This document shows, in pieces, positions 33,801 to 47,289 of a stretch of 64,000 nt of DNA (position 1 is the first letter of the stretch; each line of letters starts with the position of its first letter). A program made the position numbers and the translations under genes. This DNA comes from Leptasterias polaris. Taxonomy: Eukaryota; Echinodermata; Asteroidea; Forcipulatida; Asteriidae. The notes below the pieces were generated by a model, which did no database searches, had not been told where the DNA came from, and saw only the letters and a list, made by a program, of their open reading frames with translations. The stretch spans positions 744,001-808,000 of the forward strand of contig JAZGTN010000087.1 of assembly GCA_037783415.1 (NCBI GenBank), read 5' to 3'.

Positions 33801-34943
33801 TGTTAATACAGCCAAAGGAATGATGTTTTCAATGTAAACACAGCAACAACTGACGAAAAGTGCCCCCATACAACACATTACTGTCGTCGTTTCAATCCTA
33901 CATAACCGTATTAACAACAAGCACACGGGTACACGGGTGTAGCGGGCGCCACCATTTTGTATCTATAGGTTTCACCCCTCTAAATAGACTCCCATAGCAA
34001 ACAATGATAAATGCTAAATATTCAAAAATTCTCAAAAAATAGTTAAAAGTCTCTCAGCCTCTTGAAAACCAATCAAATATATTTTCAGACCACTAAACTT
34101 CAGATTTCTTTTCAATTTTTGGCAGGTCAGCCGTTTGGAATTTTTGCTAATTACCCAAGAAAAAAACACCCCCGAAAATGTGTTTTTTCCCAAACCGACT
34201 TGCCGCCAGTTTTCATGAGGCACTCGTCCAATTCCCAAGCTAAATAGGACCAACTTTAAAGCCCAAATTTATCAAATCTCCTCAAAACTTGAAACCCAGA
34301 ACCCCCAGGTTGTGATAAGTTCTTATAATTACACACTCTATTAGTTGCATGACCCCCAAAACGTTATAATTAAAAATAAGTTGTGGGTTTACAAATTATG
34401 ATAAGTAGCTTGGCGCATGAATTTTTGGTCGATTTAGAGTAGTGCACCCTTAACGGACAAACAGCGCCCTCTAGCGGTTGTGGTGCTCGCTACTCATACT
34501 CATAGTTCTAGGAGTAGTCATGGTAGTGGCATGGTACTAGTCAGTCAGTAGGTCCAAATTTGAATAAAAAATAAATAATATTTAGATTTTGAAATCACAA
34601 TTGGCCATGCAACTGTTGCATTGTCCATGCATTGTCTCGGGGGTCAGAGGCCGTAGGCGTGGCTTTAAAATAAAACACGTGCTAACTCAATCAACTGTAC
34701 ACTGTTTACTGTTGCTTTTCAACAATTCAATTCAAATCAAATTCATTTGCTGATCATGCTACCCTGTAACCCTCCCTTCTCCATCTTCCAATCTTACGAA
34801 AGTAAACATACATGATTGTACCTACCACTGGTAACACTTCTACTGAAAATCGAGGCAGCTCCATAATGTCTGGTTTTACTCCGAATCATCAGTGGAATTA
34901 TTCTTTTGGCAATATTCATGCCGTCTCTCATGGAAGACGCCAT
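816..34943 (-). CDS. TRAP1: TRAP1, mitochondrial HSP90 chaperone, 5' five exons (partial)
   Basis: TRAP1 is the mitochondrial-matrix ATP-dependent chaperone of the HSP90/GHKL family. Coding exons on the minus strand, in order, are 34943-34826, 18538-18392, 15789-15707, 15241-15092 and 887-816. They total 570 nt, every junction is GT-AG, and all phases join (1,1,0,0,0). The ATG at 34943 opens a basic, Ser/Arg-rich leader ([14 protein letters not shown]) that suits mitochondrial import. Exon 2 carries a variable stretch ending [17 protein letters not shown]. Exon 3 reads [15 protein letters not shown]. Exon 4 has [15 protein letters not shown], with the GHKL catalytic Glu and Mg-binding Asn. 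Exon 5 has DTGLGMT and GTIARSGSK of the ATP lid. The rest of the ATPase, middle and C-terminal domains lies left of the window. Introns 1 (16.3 kb) and 4 (14.2 kb) are full of transposons. The gene is head-to-head with RNF121. Family assignment is firm; splice sites are read by eye. Confidence 0.96.
888..1673. other. Intronic DNA, TRAP1 intron 4
   Basis: This stretch lies between the TRAP1 exon and the right-hand end of the DIRS element. Short reading frames are present on both strands, but none resembles a known protein and none is flanked by convincing splice sites. Confidence 0.5.
1718..1845. repeat. DIRS right inverted terminal repeat
   Basis: This 128-bp segment is the near-perfect inverted complement of 13258-13386. 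It starts TCACCTCCGATACC and ends CTTCTTTTTACA. A few substitutions and a one-base length difference separate the two arms. An extra outer tip (1674-1717) is unique to this end and is matched only by the internal complementary region. Confidence 0.9.
1899..1984. repeat. DIRS internal complementary region (circle-junction copy)
   Basis: Positions 1905-1954 are complementary to the outer right tip (1674-1722). Positions 1952-1984 are complementary to the outer left tip (about 13375-13407). The two matches meet at GGGATATTC, so the segment is a copy of the two element ends joined head to tail. In known DIRS1 elements such a segment is thought to template completion of the ends and a circular intermediate. 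A further partial ITR tail follows at 1985-2011. Confidence 0.85.
2157..2390 (-). pseudogene. DIRS tyrosine recombinase, C-terminal part
   Basis: The minus-strand reading contains [17 protein letters not shown], then a helix and [10 protein letters not shown]. This resembles the end of DIRS recombinases, where the H-x-T-R box is followed by a conserved region leading to the active-site tyrosine. It is separated from the N-terminal part (4181-4623) by a tandem array. The frame is open but is not joined to the upstream half. Confidence 0.75.
2372..4120 (-). repeat. Five-copy 350-bp tandem repeat inside the recombinase gene
   Basis: Units start at about 2372, 2722, 3072, 3422 and 3772, each 350 bp and nearly identical. 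The outermost copies are the most diverged. Within each unit, a segment of about 100 bp encoding EPLTARKAS...VHNQP is itself duplicated. On the minus strand each unit reads as a Pro/Gln/Ser-rich peptide ending NQVPIRAH, and the last unit runs into the recombinase box AHQTR. As 350 is not a multiple of three, each extra copy shifts the frame. This looks like expansion of a linker inside the DIRS recombinase, not an independent gene. Confidence 0.85.
4181..4623 (-). pseudogene. DIRS tyrosine recombinase, N-terminal part (frameshifted)
   Basis: Two overlapping minus-strand frames together give the N-terminal recombinase region. The first has [18 protein letters not shown] and [10 protein letters not shown]. 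The second has [40 protein letters not shown] and [17 protein letters not shown]. Both match the usual DIRS recombinase order (PAWDL, KTAFLLAI, GGVRL, KNQ, WCPVRAL). The frame change near 4500 breaks the gene. Downstream it runs into the 350-bp array instead of the catalytic H-x-T-R box. Confidence 0.85.
4783..5187 (-). pseudogene. DIRS segment between RNase H and recombinase
   Basis: This 134-residue open stretch contains [21 protein letters not shown] and [10 protein letters not shown]. That pattern is typical of the region after RNase H in DIRS polyproteins (PPRPDLLSQ, then LTAWRLSG). It continues in order from the RNase H remnant at higher coordinates. It has no separate known activity. 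Confidence 0.75.
5340..6420 (-). pseudogene. DIRS reverse transcriptase and RNase H, frameshifted
   Basis: Reading the minus strand from 6420 downward gives [19 protein letters not shown] with [13 protein letters not shown] in one frame (6272-6000). The other frame gives [13 protein letters not shown], then [20 protein letters not shown] (to 5863). So there is a frameshift between the first catalytic Asp block and the YLDD box. RNase H follows with [14 protein letters not shown] (about 5690-5740) and [17 protein letters not shown] (about 5380-5430). YLDD and the MASLVDVVPW-type motif are characteristic of the DIRS clade. Confidence 0.87.
6430..6835 (-). pseudogene. DIRS gag C-terminal remnant
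   Basis: The minus-strand reading gives [17 protein letters not shown], then [18 protein letters not shown], just upstream of the RT. The position and low-complexity Ser/Lys-rich make-up suit the end of DIRS ORF1. Its upstream half lies at 12384-13192, beyond the nested insertions. Confidence 0.55.
7103..8065. mobile_element. 963-bp non-autonomous TTAA-target element (piggyBac-like)
   Basis: The ends are exact inverted repeats, AGGCACCTGG (7103-7112) and CCAGGTGCCT (8056-8065). They are flanked by TTAA at 7099-7102 and 8066-8069. The related repeat copy at 47290-48410 shows the empty site, with a single TTAA running into AAGGTTTC. Inside, GTGACGTCAATCGAGG (7252-7267) is repeated in inverted form near 7887-7902. 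There is no transposase. TTAA duplication is the hallmark of piggyBac-type transposition; the family name is inferred from that and from the short TIR. Confidence 0.87.
8338..8352 (-). promoter_or_regulatory. CTCF-like motif in repeat
   Basis: On the minus strand the site reads CCGCTAGAGGGCGCT, very close to the CTCF core CCASYAGRKGGCRS. It lies inside the TGACGTCA-rich repeat and is conserved in its other copies. Occupancy is unknown. Confidence 0.5.
9066..11453. other. Unclassified AT-rich segment within the nested block
   Basis: I see no gene. A short hairpin, TAGTGTTTGTA-gga-TTACAAACACTA, lies near 9091-9117. A second, AGGTGTTC...GAACACCT, lies near 11430-11459, so the two may mark the limits of one inserted element. 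A somewhat GC-richer patch at 10620-10920 has overlapping short open frames of no known family. Confidence 0.4.
11454..12208 (+). repeat. TGACGTCA-rich repeat, second copy (5' truncated)
   Basis: It matches the second half of the family: AAATCAGCCACAAGAGACCG, the CCACTAGAGGGCGCT motif (minus, 11710-11724), GGGGTCACGTGACG, and the end GCGAAACAGCTCGGC followed by the perfect palindrome GCATTTGTGCACAAATGC. Confidence 0.8.
11710..11724 (-). promoter_or_regulatory. CTCF-like motif in repeat
   Basis: The minus strand reads CCACTAGAGGGCGCT, a full match to the vertebrate CTCF core. It sits at the same place in the repeat as the sites at 8338-8352 and 47899-47913. Confidence 0.5.
12209..12370. repeat. 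AT-rich low-complexity sequence
   Basis: T-runs and (TA)n tracts follow the end of the repeat copy and precede the resumption of DIRS gag. No coding signal is seen. Confidence 0.7.
12384..13192 (-). pseudogene. DIRS gag-like ORF1, N-terminal part (several frames)
   Basis: Three overlapping minus-strand frames are present. The upstream one has a putative zinc-binding box, [20 protein letters not shown] followed by RCRG. The next carries many Ser/Pro residues, and the last ends in an Arg-Ser run ([11 protein letters not shown]). A Cys box near the N-terminus and a basic tail suit DIRS ORF1, and the piece sits just inside the left ITR. The frame changes show decay. The assignment rests mainly on position within the element. 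Confidence 0.65.
13258..13386. repeat. DIRS left inverted terminal repeat
   Basis: This is the inverted counterpart of 1718-1845. The outer tip to 13407 reads, on the minus strand, TATTCTACTACAG and is unique to this end apart from its copy in the internal complementary region. Confidence 0.9.
13408..14400. other. Intronic DNA with a perfect 26-bp hairpin
   Basis: Positions 13499-13552 form an exact inverted repeat with 26-nt arms (ATTGGTCATTTTGGAAAAGC...) and a two-base loop. The remainder has T-rich runs near 13840-13925 and no recognisable gene. Confidence 0.7.
14478..14550 (+). repeat. tRNA-like sequence, copy 1 (tRNA-derived repeat)
   Basis: This 73-nt cloverleaf-like sequence has an A box (TAGCTCAGTTGG) and a perfect B box (GGTTCAAATCC). 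The acceptor stem GACTAGA/TCTTGTC has one mismatch. The anticodon stem pairs CCGG/CCGG, with loop ACGTTAA giving GTT (Asn-like). Position 33 is C instead of the near-universal U. Both flanks are shared with copy 2, which suggests a SINE-type repeat and not a functional tRNA gene. Confidence 0.6.
14795..14867 (+). repeat. tRNA-like sequence, copy 2
   Basis: It is the same length as copy 1 and starts 317 bp downstream. The A and B boxes are intact, but the anticodon stem is broken (AGAGGC...TCCGG). About 70 bp upstream (CTGACTGGCACCCCC...AGGGAGACCACC) and about 70 bp downstream (TTTTTCTTTGTTCAACCC) are also shared, so this is a duplicated or independently inserted repeat. Confidence 0.6.
16180..17640 (+). 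pseudogene. LINE reverse transcriptase fragment, heavily degraded
   Basis: Scattered frames on the plus strand give, in order, [10 protein letters not shown] (about 16640), [20 protein letters not shown] (about 16750), [14 protein letters not shown] (about 17020), FAITNGV (about 17185), [18 protein letters not shown] (17278-17330), ELLFTDDS (about 17375) and FIYLGSTIS (about 17590). This is the RT order of non-LTR elements. The catalytic box FADD is altered to FTDD, and many stops and indels are present. It lies in TRAP1 intron 2. Confidence 0.85.
17641..18391. other. Intronic DNA, TRAP1 intron 2
   Basis: It is AT-rich, with an AAAAT-type simple repeat near 17765-17805. No gene is seen. Confidence 0.6.
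18539..19002. other. Intronic DNA, TRAP1 intron 1
   Basis: It lies between TRAP1 exon 2 and the LTR element. I see nothing in it. Confidence 0.5.
19008..19118 (+). repeat. 5' LTR, 111 bp
   Basis: This very short LTR contains CAATAAAAATGG, whose AATAAA could serve as poly(A) signal. It differs from the 3' copy at one position (GTACAAGTAAG against GTACACGTAAG). Confidence 0.93.
19119..20342 (+). other. Long leader of the LTR element
   Basis: It starts with the primer-binding-like TGGTGGCAGCGG and runs 1.2 kb to the gag-pol ATG, ten times the LTR length. Only short frames are present (the longest, 19492-19674, has 60 codons), none of them recognisable. It may hold packaging or translation-control sequence; that is inference. 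Confidence 0.6.
20343..24491 (+). CDS. Gag-pol polyprotein of Ty3/Gypsy retrotransposon, 1382 aa, intact
   Basis: This single frame encodes gag and pol without a frameshift. The Gag part (about 1-260) ends with two zinc knuckles (199-211, [13 protein letters not shown]; 218-231, [14 protein letters not shown]) and a basic Ser/Arg tail. Protease has DTGA at 330-333. Reverse transcriptase has LDAKAG (580), LPFGLS (613) and the active site IADDIAVVG (641-649), an ADD in place of the usual YxDD. RNase H has D790, E827 and D852. Integrase has an HHCC finger (H1014, H1017, C1047, C1050) and the D1078, D1131, E1167 triad, then a GPY/F-like tail. All catalytic residues are present. The start ATG at 20343 sits in ACCATGG. 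There is no env. Confidence 0.96.
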   Translation: MAKFPEIKWDAKDIAEEFKIFKQRMELTFLDQNITDEVKRAVKIQIAVGKEGLKKINSSNLSPENQLDPSKLWDLFEKQLNIKVNFRIHRLEMLRYRQKDKEPLEEFVNRCRLKSHECAFTPDEATERIIELVIASTKSDSFQRDLLDKPIGYTVEELLHDGRKYEALTAGKKCLQSLDEETPTTTTSVDAIKPRKKTCGNCGLNHPPRRCPAYQDTCKACGSKGHWAKYCRKSKTPERRRDKSSSRTGRGRKPQRERSTSRRPQKPYNDASNVDEYTLEDDTYEVVYHTITVSNLCMDSIQRQSSEAYTTLDVICPSLEGVRRLKLKVDTGAGGNTLPLRTIRQMYGDNWKSHIKPVDIKFTAYNGTVIPCLGSIDILCRYREPEWLRSNFYIVDVPGPAIAGLPICRELEVVTIHSTEMSAQQHNTDNSQSTAGPLQPTVVPTQPRQLNSRPINSVSDLKQMFPDQFDTIGNFKVKASLHLKEGVEPTIDAPRKCSVHLKPKLQAEIEKMEKIGVIRKVTHHTDWCSSITTSLKQDGSIRVCLDPKRLNQSLKRCPHKIPTLEELNPAFANAKYFSKLDAKAGYWAVHLKEDSQELTTFRTPFGRYCFQRLPFGLSISQDIFQQCMDDIIAQVPGCVGIADDIAVVGRTEKEHDANLMRLFETAQKEGLVFNSSKCHIKTKEINFFGSLYSATGIRPDPSRVEDIHSLPTPQDKEDLQKFLGIITYVSAYIPNLADRAVTLRELLQKNVPFVWQEDHQAAFEALKYSITAEASLQYFDSEIPTILEVDASQKGLGACLIQNDKPVAFASKSLSSAQKSYSNIERETLALVFGITRFHNYVFGKEFIVHTDHKPLEIIWKKPLPSAPPRLQRLLIKVQGYSFDVHYKPGPTMIISDALSRLPNPSKTDDIALDKLVDSLYVAEGPEVQQIDLLHFGKTKQTTLQDETIRDPILSALSQVIYTGWPDTITELPRDLRPYWSYRDELGLSSGVIFKGKQVIIPTTLQSDILRQLHTGHMGIEKTRRLARESIYWPNINRHIDDLVKSCHLCQENQPKQQKEPLVPHAIPPTPWTKLGTDLFEIDGTTYILIVDYHSKFPVVQKLSTTTSGAVANITSQTFSMLGAPREIISDNGPQFVGKQYQNMCTSWGIKHTTSSPRYPRSNGLVERAVRTVKSLLKKALQSKQNIDMALLNLRATPVDAKLPSPAEILFGRPVRTTLPGRYPTADNQYCEDIRDELEARRQRMKTDHDKKHAGEQKPPLYIGQKVRMLDHKTDTWIPGTVTNLCSQPRSYEVQTPNGNTLRRNRSNPREVPGQAYKPCVPKQVRFTTGLTDQCPDTQNDHTTQNQQPPCDQATTKHNQTHHPTYTTRSGRPIHKPTRYTT
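24795..24905 (+). repeat. 3' LTR, 111 bp
   Basis: It differs from the 5' LTR at one base. It is preceded by a purine-rich tract and followed by the GGAAT target duplication. Confidence 0.93.
24911..25145 (-). other. Possible terminal exon of unknown origin
   Basis: On the minus strand, an acceptor-like CTGTCCAG near 25138 opens a frame reading [18 protein letters not shown] and continuing to [20 protein letters not shown], then a stop near 25013. About 100 bases on is an AATAAA (about 24913-24918). The phase does not fit TRAP1 exon 1, so it is not an obvious alternative TRAP1 exon. It could be the end of a nested gene or a retrocopy. I do not recognise the protein. Confidence 0.25.
25146..26027. 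other. CpG-rich unclassified segment
   Basis: It is richer in CpG and in ACGT/TACG words than the surrounding intron, for example near 25200-25300 and 25480-25760. A 145-codon frame on the minus strand (25602-25165) has no recognisable domain. The composition suggests a relatively recent insertion. No ends were found. Confidence 0.4.
26028..26510. mobile_element. Long foldback (inverted-repeat) element, about 480 bp
   Basis: The two halves pair along most of their length. The outer arms share GCATTCCCTAC, GGTTTAAACCAGCTAA, GTGTTCACATAC and CTCTTAG. The middle arms share GTGTTTTGGA. The inner arms share CAATCAAATCAC, CCGGCCGGCC (imperfect) and CCCAC...GGAGCG. The GC-rich centre lies near 26260-26360. 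There is no gene. Its structure is that of a non-autonomous foldback or MITE-like element. Confidence 0.75.
26511..29990. other. AT-rich intronic DNA, TRAP1 intron 1
   Basis: No gene is recognised. A degenerate tandem repeat occupies about 28490-28860, with blocks such as AAAATGCAAAATAACACAG recurring. The patch at 28900-29520 is less AT-rich, with a short minus-strand open frame (29125-28886) of no known family. Confidence 0.5.
29997..30009 (+). promoter_or_regulatory. Nuclear-receptor DR1-like site
   Basis: An exact direct repeat AGGTCA-A-AGGTCA, the element bound by HNF4/RXR-type receptors. It lies deep in TRAP1 intron 1. Function is not shown. Confidence 0.35.
30266..30285 (+). promoter_or_regulatory. 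Triple AGGTCA direct repeat (two overlapping DR1)
   Basis: It reads AGGTCA, AGGTCA and AGGTGA, each separated by one A. Additional AGGTCA half-sites lie at about 30205-30260 on both strands. It could be receptor-binding DNA or simply local repetition. Confidence 0.35.
30474..31016 (-). CDS. Hypothetical 180-aa open frame, possible transposon remnant
   Basis: I do not recognise this protein. The N-terminal half is Ser/Leu-rich ([13 protein letters not shown]). The middle is basic ([20 protein letters not shown]) and is followed by [10 protein letters not shown]. The last 55 residues look like a coiled coil ([19 protein letters not shown]). The frame is long for this AT-rich intron and has protein-like composition. 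There are no obvious splice partners. It could be a fragment of a transposon-encoded DNA-binding protein or an exon of a nested gene on the TRAP1 strand. Confidence 0.35.
   Translation of the reverse strand: MCLIMSSLGPYSDSLHLNSQNWLDTFPTLDPQSVNNGLILEINNQLQAAENTPNTFSKVITSLKGIYNLSSLDCKALKFSFSSLKLKRVKLSKSKSRPSGKIRLESFLEEAYIPPRHNKQVENAEENSDLARANHIIGNQNSIIQETKKELEDSKQQLNKIYSIVGKVGKAKKGYDRNCH
31250..32190. other. Intronic DNA, TRAP1 intron 1
   Basis: AT-rich, with A-runs near 31400-31430. No gene or element is recognised. Confidence 0.5.
33205..33257 (+). repeat. G-rich tract, quadruplex-prone
   Basis: A run of G-tracts (11, 9, 4, 3, 6, 3 and 4 Gs) is separated by TAAA, T or C. An 11-G run also lies at 33053-33063. 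Four-stranded structure is likely from sequence alone, and assembly errors are also likely here. Confidence 0.8.
33306..33505 (+). repeat. Degenerate tandem repeat with CTAGGGTTT core
   Basis: About nine units of roughly 18-25 bp each contain GGCTAGGGTTT(T)GG, alternating with GCCGATGG or similar. It resembles telomere-like words but is interstitial and irregular. Confidence 0.75.
34463..34477 (-). promoter_or_regulatory. CTCF-like motif
   Basis: CCGCTAGAGGGCGCT on the minus strand, just outside the second 481-bp repeat and within TRAP1 intron 1, about 350 bp from exon 1. It matches the CTCF core at nearly all positions. Confidence 0.45.
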
Positions 34944-35299
34944 TTCTGTCGCTTGATGTTAGAAAGATCGCGCGCCCTCTAGCGGTAGTGAATAACATGC
35001 CCGTGAGCAGTAGAGTATAGTAGCACCAACTCGGCACTAGTCAGTTGCAAAAAATAATCATTCCGTGTCATCAGAAGTCGAGTTTTGTCTGACCATACGG
35101 GATTGATTGCTTCATGCATCGGTCGACACTCAGTCATAGCGAATACACCGTCTGCTTGCTGCTGAATCTGTGTGTAGTTTCATTTATTTATTAGACGACT
35201 AAGTAAACTAATAATATCTGGCAAAAGTATAGTGCATAGTCAGATCGGATACCCCTACTAGTGCTACTGCTAGTGCTAGTCCACATTGACTGTGTCACC
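34944..35299. promoter_or_regulatory. Divergent TRAP1/RNF121 promoter region
   Basis: The two start codons lie 356 bp apart on opposite strands, so 5' UTRs and core promoters must share this segment unless upstream noncoding exons exist. No TATA box is placed convincingly for either gene. A CTCF-like motif lies at 34971-34985, within 30 bp of the TRAP1 ATG. Shared control of a mitochondrial chaperone and a membrane E3 ligase is possible but is inference. Confidence 0.7.
34971..34985 (-). promoter_or_regulatory. CTCF-like motif in the divergent promoter
   Basis: The minus strand reads CCGCTAGAGGGCGCG. Unlike the sites at 8338, 11710 and 47899 it is not inside a recognised repeat copy. It sits in the TRAP1 5' UTR/promoter. 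Confidence 0.5.
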
Positions 35300-44144
<8,845 letters not shown>

Positions 44145-44810
44145 TTACACTAGTAAGAGTGGTAGGTTTAGGGACCCAAGTCAAGTAGCTTTTATCATTG
44201 GTGAAGATAATATCAAGATTACTTGTGTTAACTTACTCTGCTCAGGAACATGCACATCACATTACATGGCCAACATTTGTAACTGTCAAAGACCAGGGCT
44301 AGATTTTACAAAGAGCTAAGATTGATCTTAAGATGTGCATCAATCTTAATTGTTAAGCAAAGTGTGACATCTCAATACAAATCACTATTGCAATATGAAG
44401 CAACTCGTCTTAAGATGAATGTTAGTGCATTGTCCTTGCTCTATGATGACATTGAGCCTGTATCAGTACTTTGTGTGACTCCACACACAAAAACACACAC
44501 ATACTTGTGCAAGTTTAACCCAATCAGTCATCACAATCACAAGAAAGTAATGAATAACCCTATTACTGTTTTCAAACATTGGATTTTGGACTTTTGTGAT
44601 CCAAACTAATTGTTTTAATCATTTCTAAAAAAACTATAGCATTTCAGACACAAATATTTCAAAGAATTTTTTTCTTCCATGACCATCTTTATACCAAGTA
44701 AGTTATGTGTATATCTGGGAACATTTATATTTTCAATCTTACCAATGTTTTGCTTACACGTGTATAAATATACTCAACTTTAACTGATGTAAGTAATGAG
44801 TAGAATACAC
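44145..44810. other. RNF121 3' UTR and intergenic DNA
   Basis: The 3' UTR begins after the stop at 44142-44144. I did not find a canonical AATAAA before 44800, so the mRNA end is unplaced. No other gene is seen. Confidence 0.4.
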
Positions 44811-44962
44811 CGATCCATTAAGCCACGCCCATTTCTCATTGACCAATCACAACCGCGAAATCTGATCACCATTTGAGCTGTTTGGTGATCTTTGCTCTAA
44901 TGGTGATCGGGTTTCGCGGCTGTGATTGGTCAACTCGTAAGAAGGCGGGGCTTAATGGATCG
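44811..44962. mobile_element. 152-bp hairpin element (MITE-like)
   Basis: The arms are inverted copies over about 63 bp. They begin CGATCCATTAAGCC, end GGCTTAATGGATCG, and share GACCAATCACA and ATGGTGATC inside. The loop is short and there is no coding capacity. Each arm carries a CCAAT sequence. No certain target duplication is seen. Confidence 0.8.
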
Positions 44963-45505
44963 ATCTATTGTTTTCCTAATGAAGAGGTTTATTTATTTGA
45001 AAAAGGGGCAGTCCTTTTCAATACTGATGTTCCTATATTTGATCAGCACGTTTTTGGCCTCATTAAAAACAAACATTTCTTACTGCAGATCCAGTCAACA
45101 CAGTGCTGGAGTGATGTTTCCAGCCTAAAATGTATGTGTGTGGCCACACACATATGATTTTTCTGCAAAACAAGTGTACTGTTATGCATGTTGTGTTGTC
45201 ATTTAGCTTTTGAGAAAGACTCTGCTAGGGTCGAAAAGTCGGCTCAGGCCATTAACCATTTTGTGCATTTTCACCATAGGTCCTTGGTTGGTAAGCATTT
45301 TGTAGAAGCTAATTCTATTTTCTGTTTTCTAATTTCTTTGACAAGCCAGTCCTATTTTAATTGGGCACAGGGCATATTCATTATTACTGTACCTCATACA
45401 TATTCACTGGTCCATTCACTGGGGCCAGATTCTATTTTTGCTAGCGTGCCATTATTCACGCAACAGATAAATACACATAAAAGTTCCACAATTTCTTTAT
45501 AAGGT

Positions 45506-45610
45506 GCATGCGTGGTAGACTGTTGCACAAGACGCACATACAACAGTCAACTACGCATGCGTGGTAGACTGTTGCACAAGACGCACATACAACAGTCAAC
45601 TACGCATGCG
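45506..45610 (+). repeat. 49-bp tandem repeat with internal dyad
   Basis: Two full copies and the start of a third (GCATGCG at 45506, 45555 and 45604). Each unit holds GTAGACTGTTG...CAACAGTCAAC, itself an inverted repeat. Confidence 0.88.
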
Positions 45611-45639
45611 CTTTACGCAGCAATCGTGGAACTGTTGCA

Positions 45640-45795
45640 CAGTTGATTCCCCTTGGGAACTAGTTTGTCAACTTCCAATACCTCGGGAAGCTAATACTGA
45701 CTGTCCACCTCCAAACCATGTTATATTTGTATATTAAATCCCTGAGGTATTTGAAGTTGACAAACTAGCTCCAAGAGGAATCGACTGTCCACCCA
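45640..45795. repeat. Imperfect inverted repeat
   Basis: GAACTAGTTTGTCAACTTCC and ATACCTCGGG near 45657-45690 are matched in inverted form by CCCTGAGGTAT and GAAGTTGACAAACTAG near 45740-45775. It is probably a small decayed hairpin element. Confidence 0.65.
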
Positions 45796-46660
45796 AAATA
45801 AACCATATTGTGTTTGTTTGACTATTCCTCATACCTATTCAGTTGCATGTTTCATCGTCCTTAATAGTTTCTAGTTTTGCAACATTCAGCTTAGGTAAAT
45901 AGTGATTGACATTGACATGTGCCGACAAGCATCATTTCATGTCTCCGTGTGTGGCTGGGGTAATTTTCCCGCATGCGTACTACACCCATGTGACACTTCC
46001 ATGATGGCTTAATGAAGTGCATGTGTAGTAAATACTTGCATGAGCAACCCATCTGTATGCAAAGTCCAGGACAAATGTCCCAACATAGTGGTAGGGGTTA
46101 GGTATTTTCTTCAAATTTACCACTCAACTTACTACATTTTTTCTCATGTTGTGATTTTTATTTTAAATACCAGCTGATAGCAACAAAGAATATGAAACTT
46201 TAAAATTATTTTTCATTTTGTAAAACAATCAAATTCATCTATTCAGTGGCATTGGGGGTGGGCAAGGAAAACAAAACACAAAATTTCAAGTGGTCAATTA
46301 GAGCCCAATTAAAAGGTATTATGTAATTATAATAACCTAATTGTACCATAAATATTGTAGTGATTTGTTTGTTTGTTTTCTGTTTATAATCACATGATTT
46401 TATTATGCTCTACAAAGCCCCTAAAGGGACAGGTAAAAAAACACCCTCAAAAACAATTATTTTTTCCCTCGAAACAGTATTTTACTGAATATCGAGGGAA
46501 CAAAATAAATTGAGACAAATTAATATATTATTTGGAAATGAAATATTGAAGTGGCTTTTGAGCCCTTGATGTGCCATTTAATTTCCCAAGTATCTTTCTG
46601 AGATTGCCTTGGCATTAACATCCGTTTTATGGTTTTTTAAATGTTTTTTAAAATAAGGGT
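45796..46660. other. Intergenic DNA
   Basis: AT-rich. No gene or element is recognised. Confidence 0.5.
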
Positions 46661-46667
46661 GGTGACG

Positions 46668-46790
46668 AGGTCTTAAACGGTCATTTGAAACCTTGCAGGG
46701 TCGTGGCCGTGTGTTAGAGGACCAAGCTAAAGCACTGTCCTTTTTTGCACAGCCACGACCTGGCAAGGTTTGTAACGGTGGTTTAAGACC
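46668..46790. repeat. Hairpin element, about 120 bp
   Basis: GGTCTTAAACGGTCATTTGA, ACCTTGCAGGGTCGTGG on the left pairs imperfectly with CCACGACCTGGCAAGGTTTG and GGTTTAAGACC on the right. Similar words (ACCCTGCAAGGTTTTAAACGG) recur at about 49752. With 46800-47060 it seems to belong to the same dispersed family as 49735-50430. Confidence 0.65.
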
Positions 46791-47289
46791 GAGTTATAGT
46801 AAATACTCTTTTATTTCGTTTATAAATACTCTTTTTGTTTATAAGTGTAAAAATAAAGGAGTTGTAATTGAAATTGTCTTTTTGTTAAAAAAATTTCAGG
46901 CAGCGCTTAACCAATGTGCGTACGTGCACATACTAATGGGTTTTACACTGGCAACCGTATGTATTGATTGCATTACGCGTTACTTGGTAAGCTGTGCACC
47001 GATGTAAGCTTGCACCCCAACATACGTATTGCTATGAATGCCGAATGCGCTTTAGCCAACCGGTCTTAAACAGCTCCAGTTGTGTCTTTAATACCAGGTA
47101 ATACCAGGTATCTCAATCATGATTATTTGTAATTTAGTGTTTATTTACATAATGATTATGCTGATATTTATTGACAAGTTTATTTTATGTAGTTTAGCCA
47201 GTGCACGTTAAGATAAGGAGAGCATAATATGGGACTGATTGGGATCTCTGATGGAAACACCCATACGAGTCACAAACTAGACACGTGAC

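Larger units (their letters stand above)
32198..34447. mobile_element. Candidate element with 481-bp direct terminal repeats
   Basis: Copies at 32198-32678 and 33967-34447 appear identical along all 481 bp. They flank 1.3 kb of noncoding DNA containing G-runs and a CTAGGGTTT-type tandem repeat. Just outside, CGTTAAGG (32193-32200) and CCTTAACG (34448-34455 region) form a short inverted pair. The repeat ends lack the TG...CA of LTRs. A non-autonomous element with long terminal direct repeats, or a recent local duplication, would both fit. Confidence 0.6.

Noticed and set aside
32198..34447. Standard LTR retrotransposon
   Set aside because: The direct repeats do not start TG or end CA, and no primer site, polypurine tract or pol sequence is present between them.
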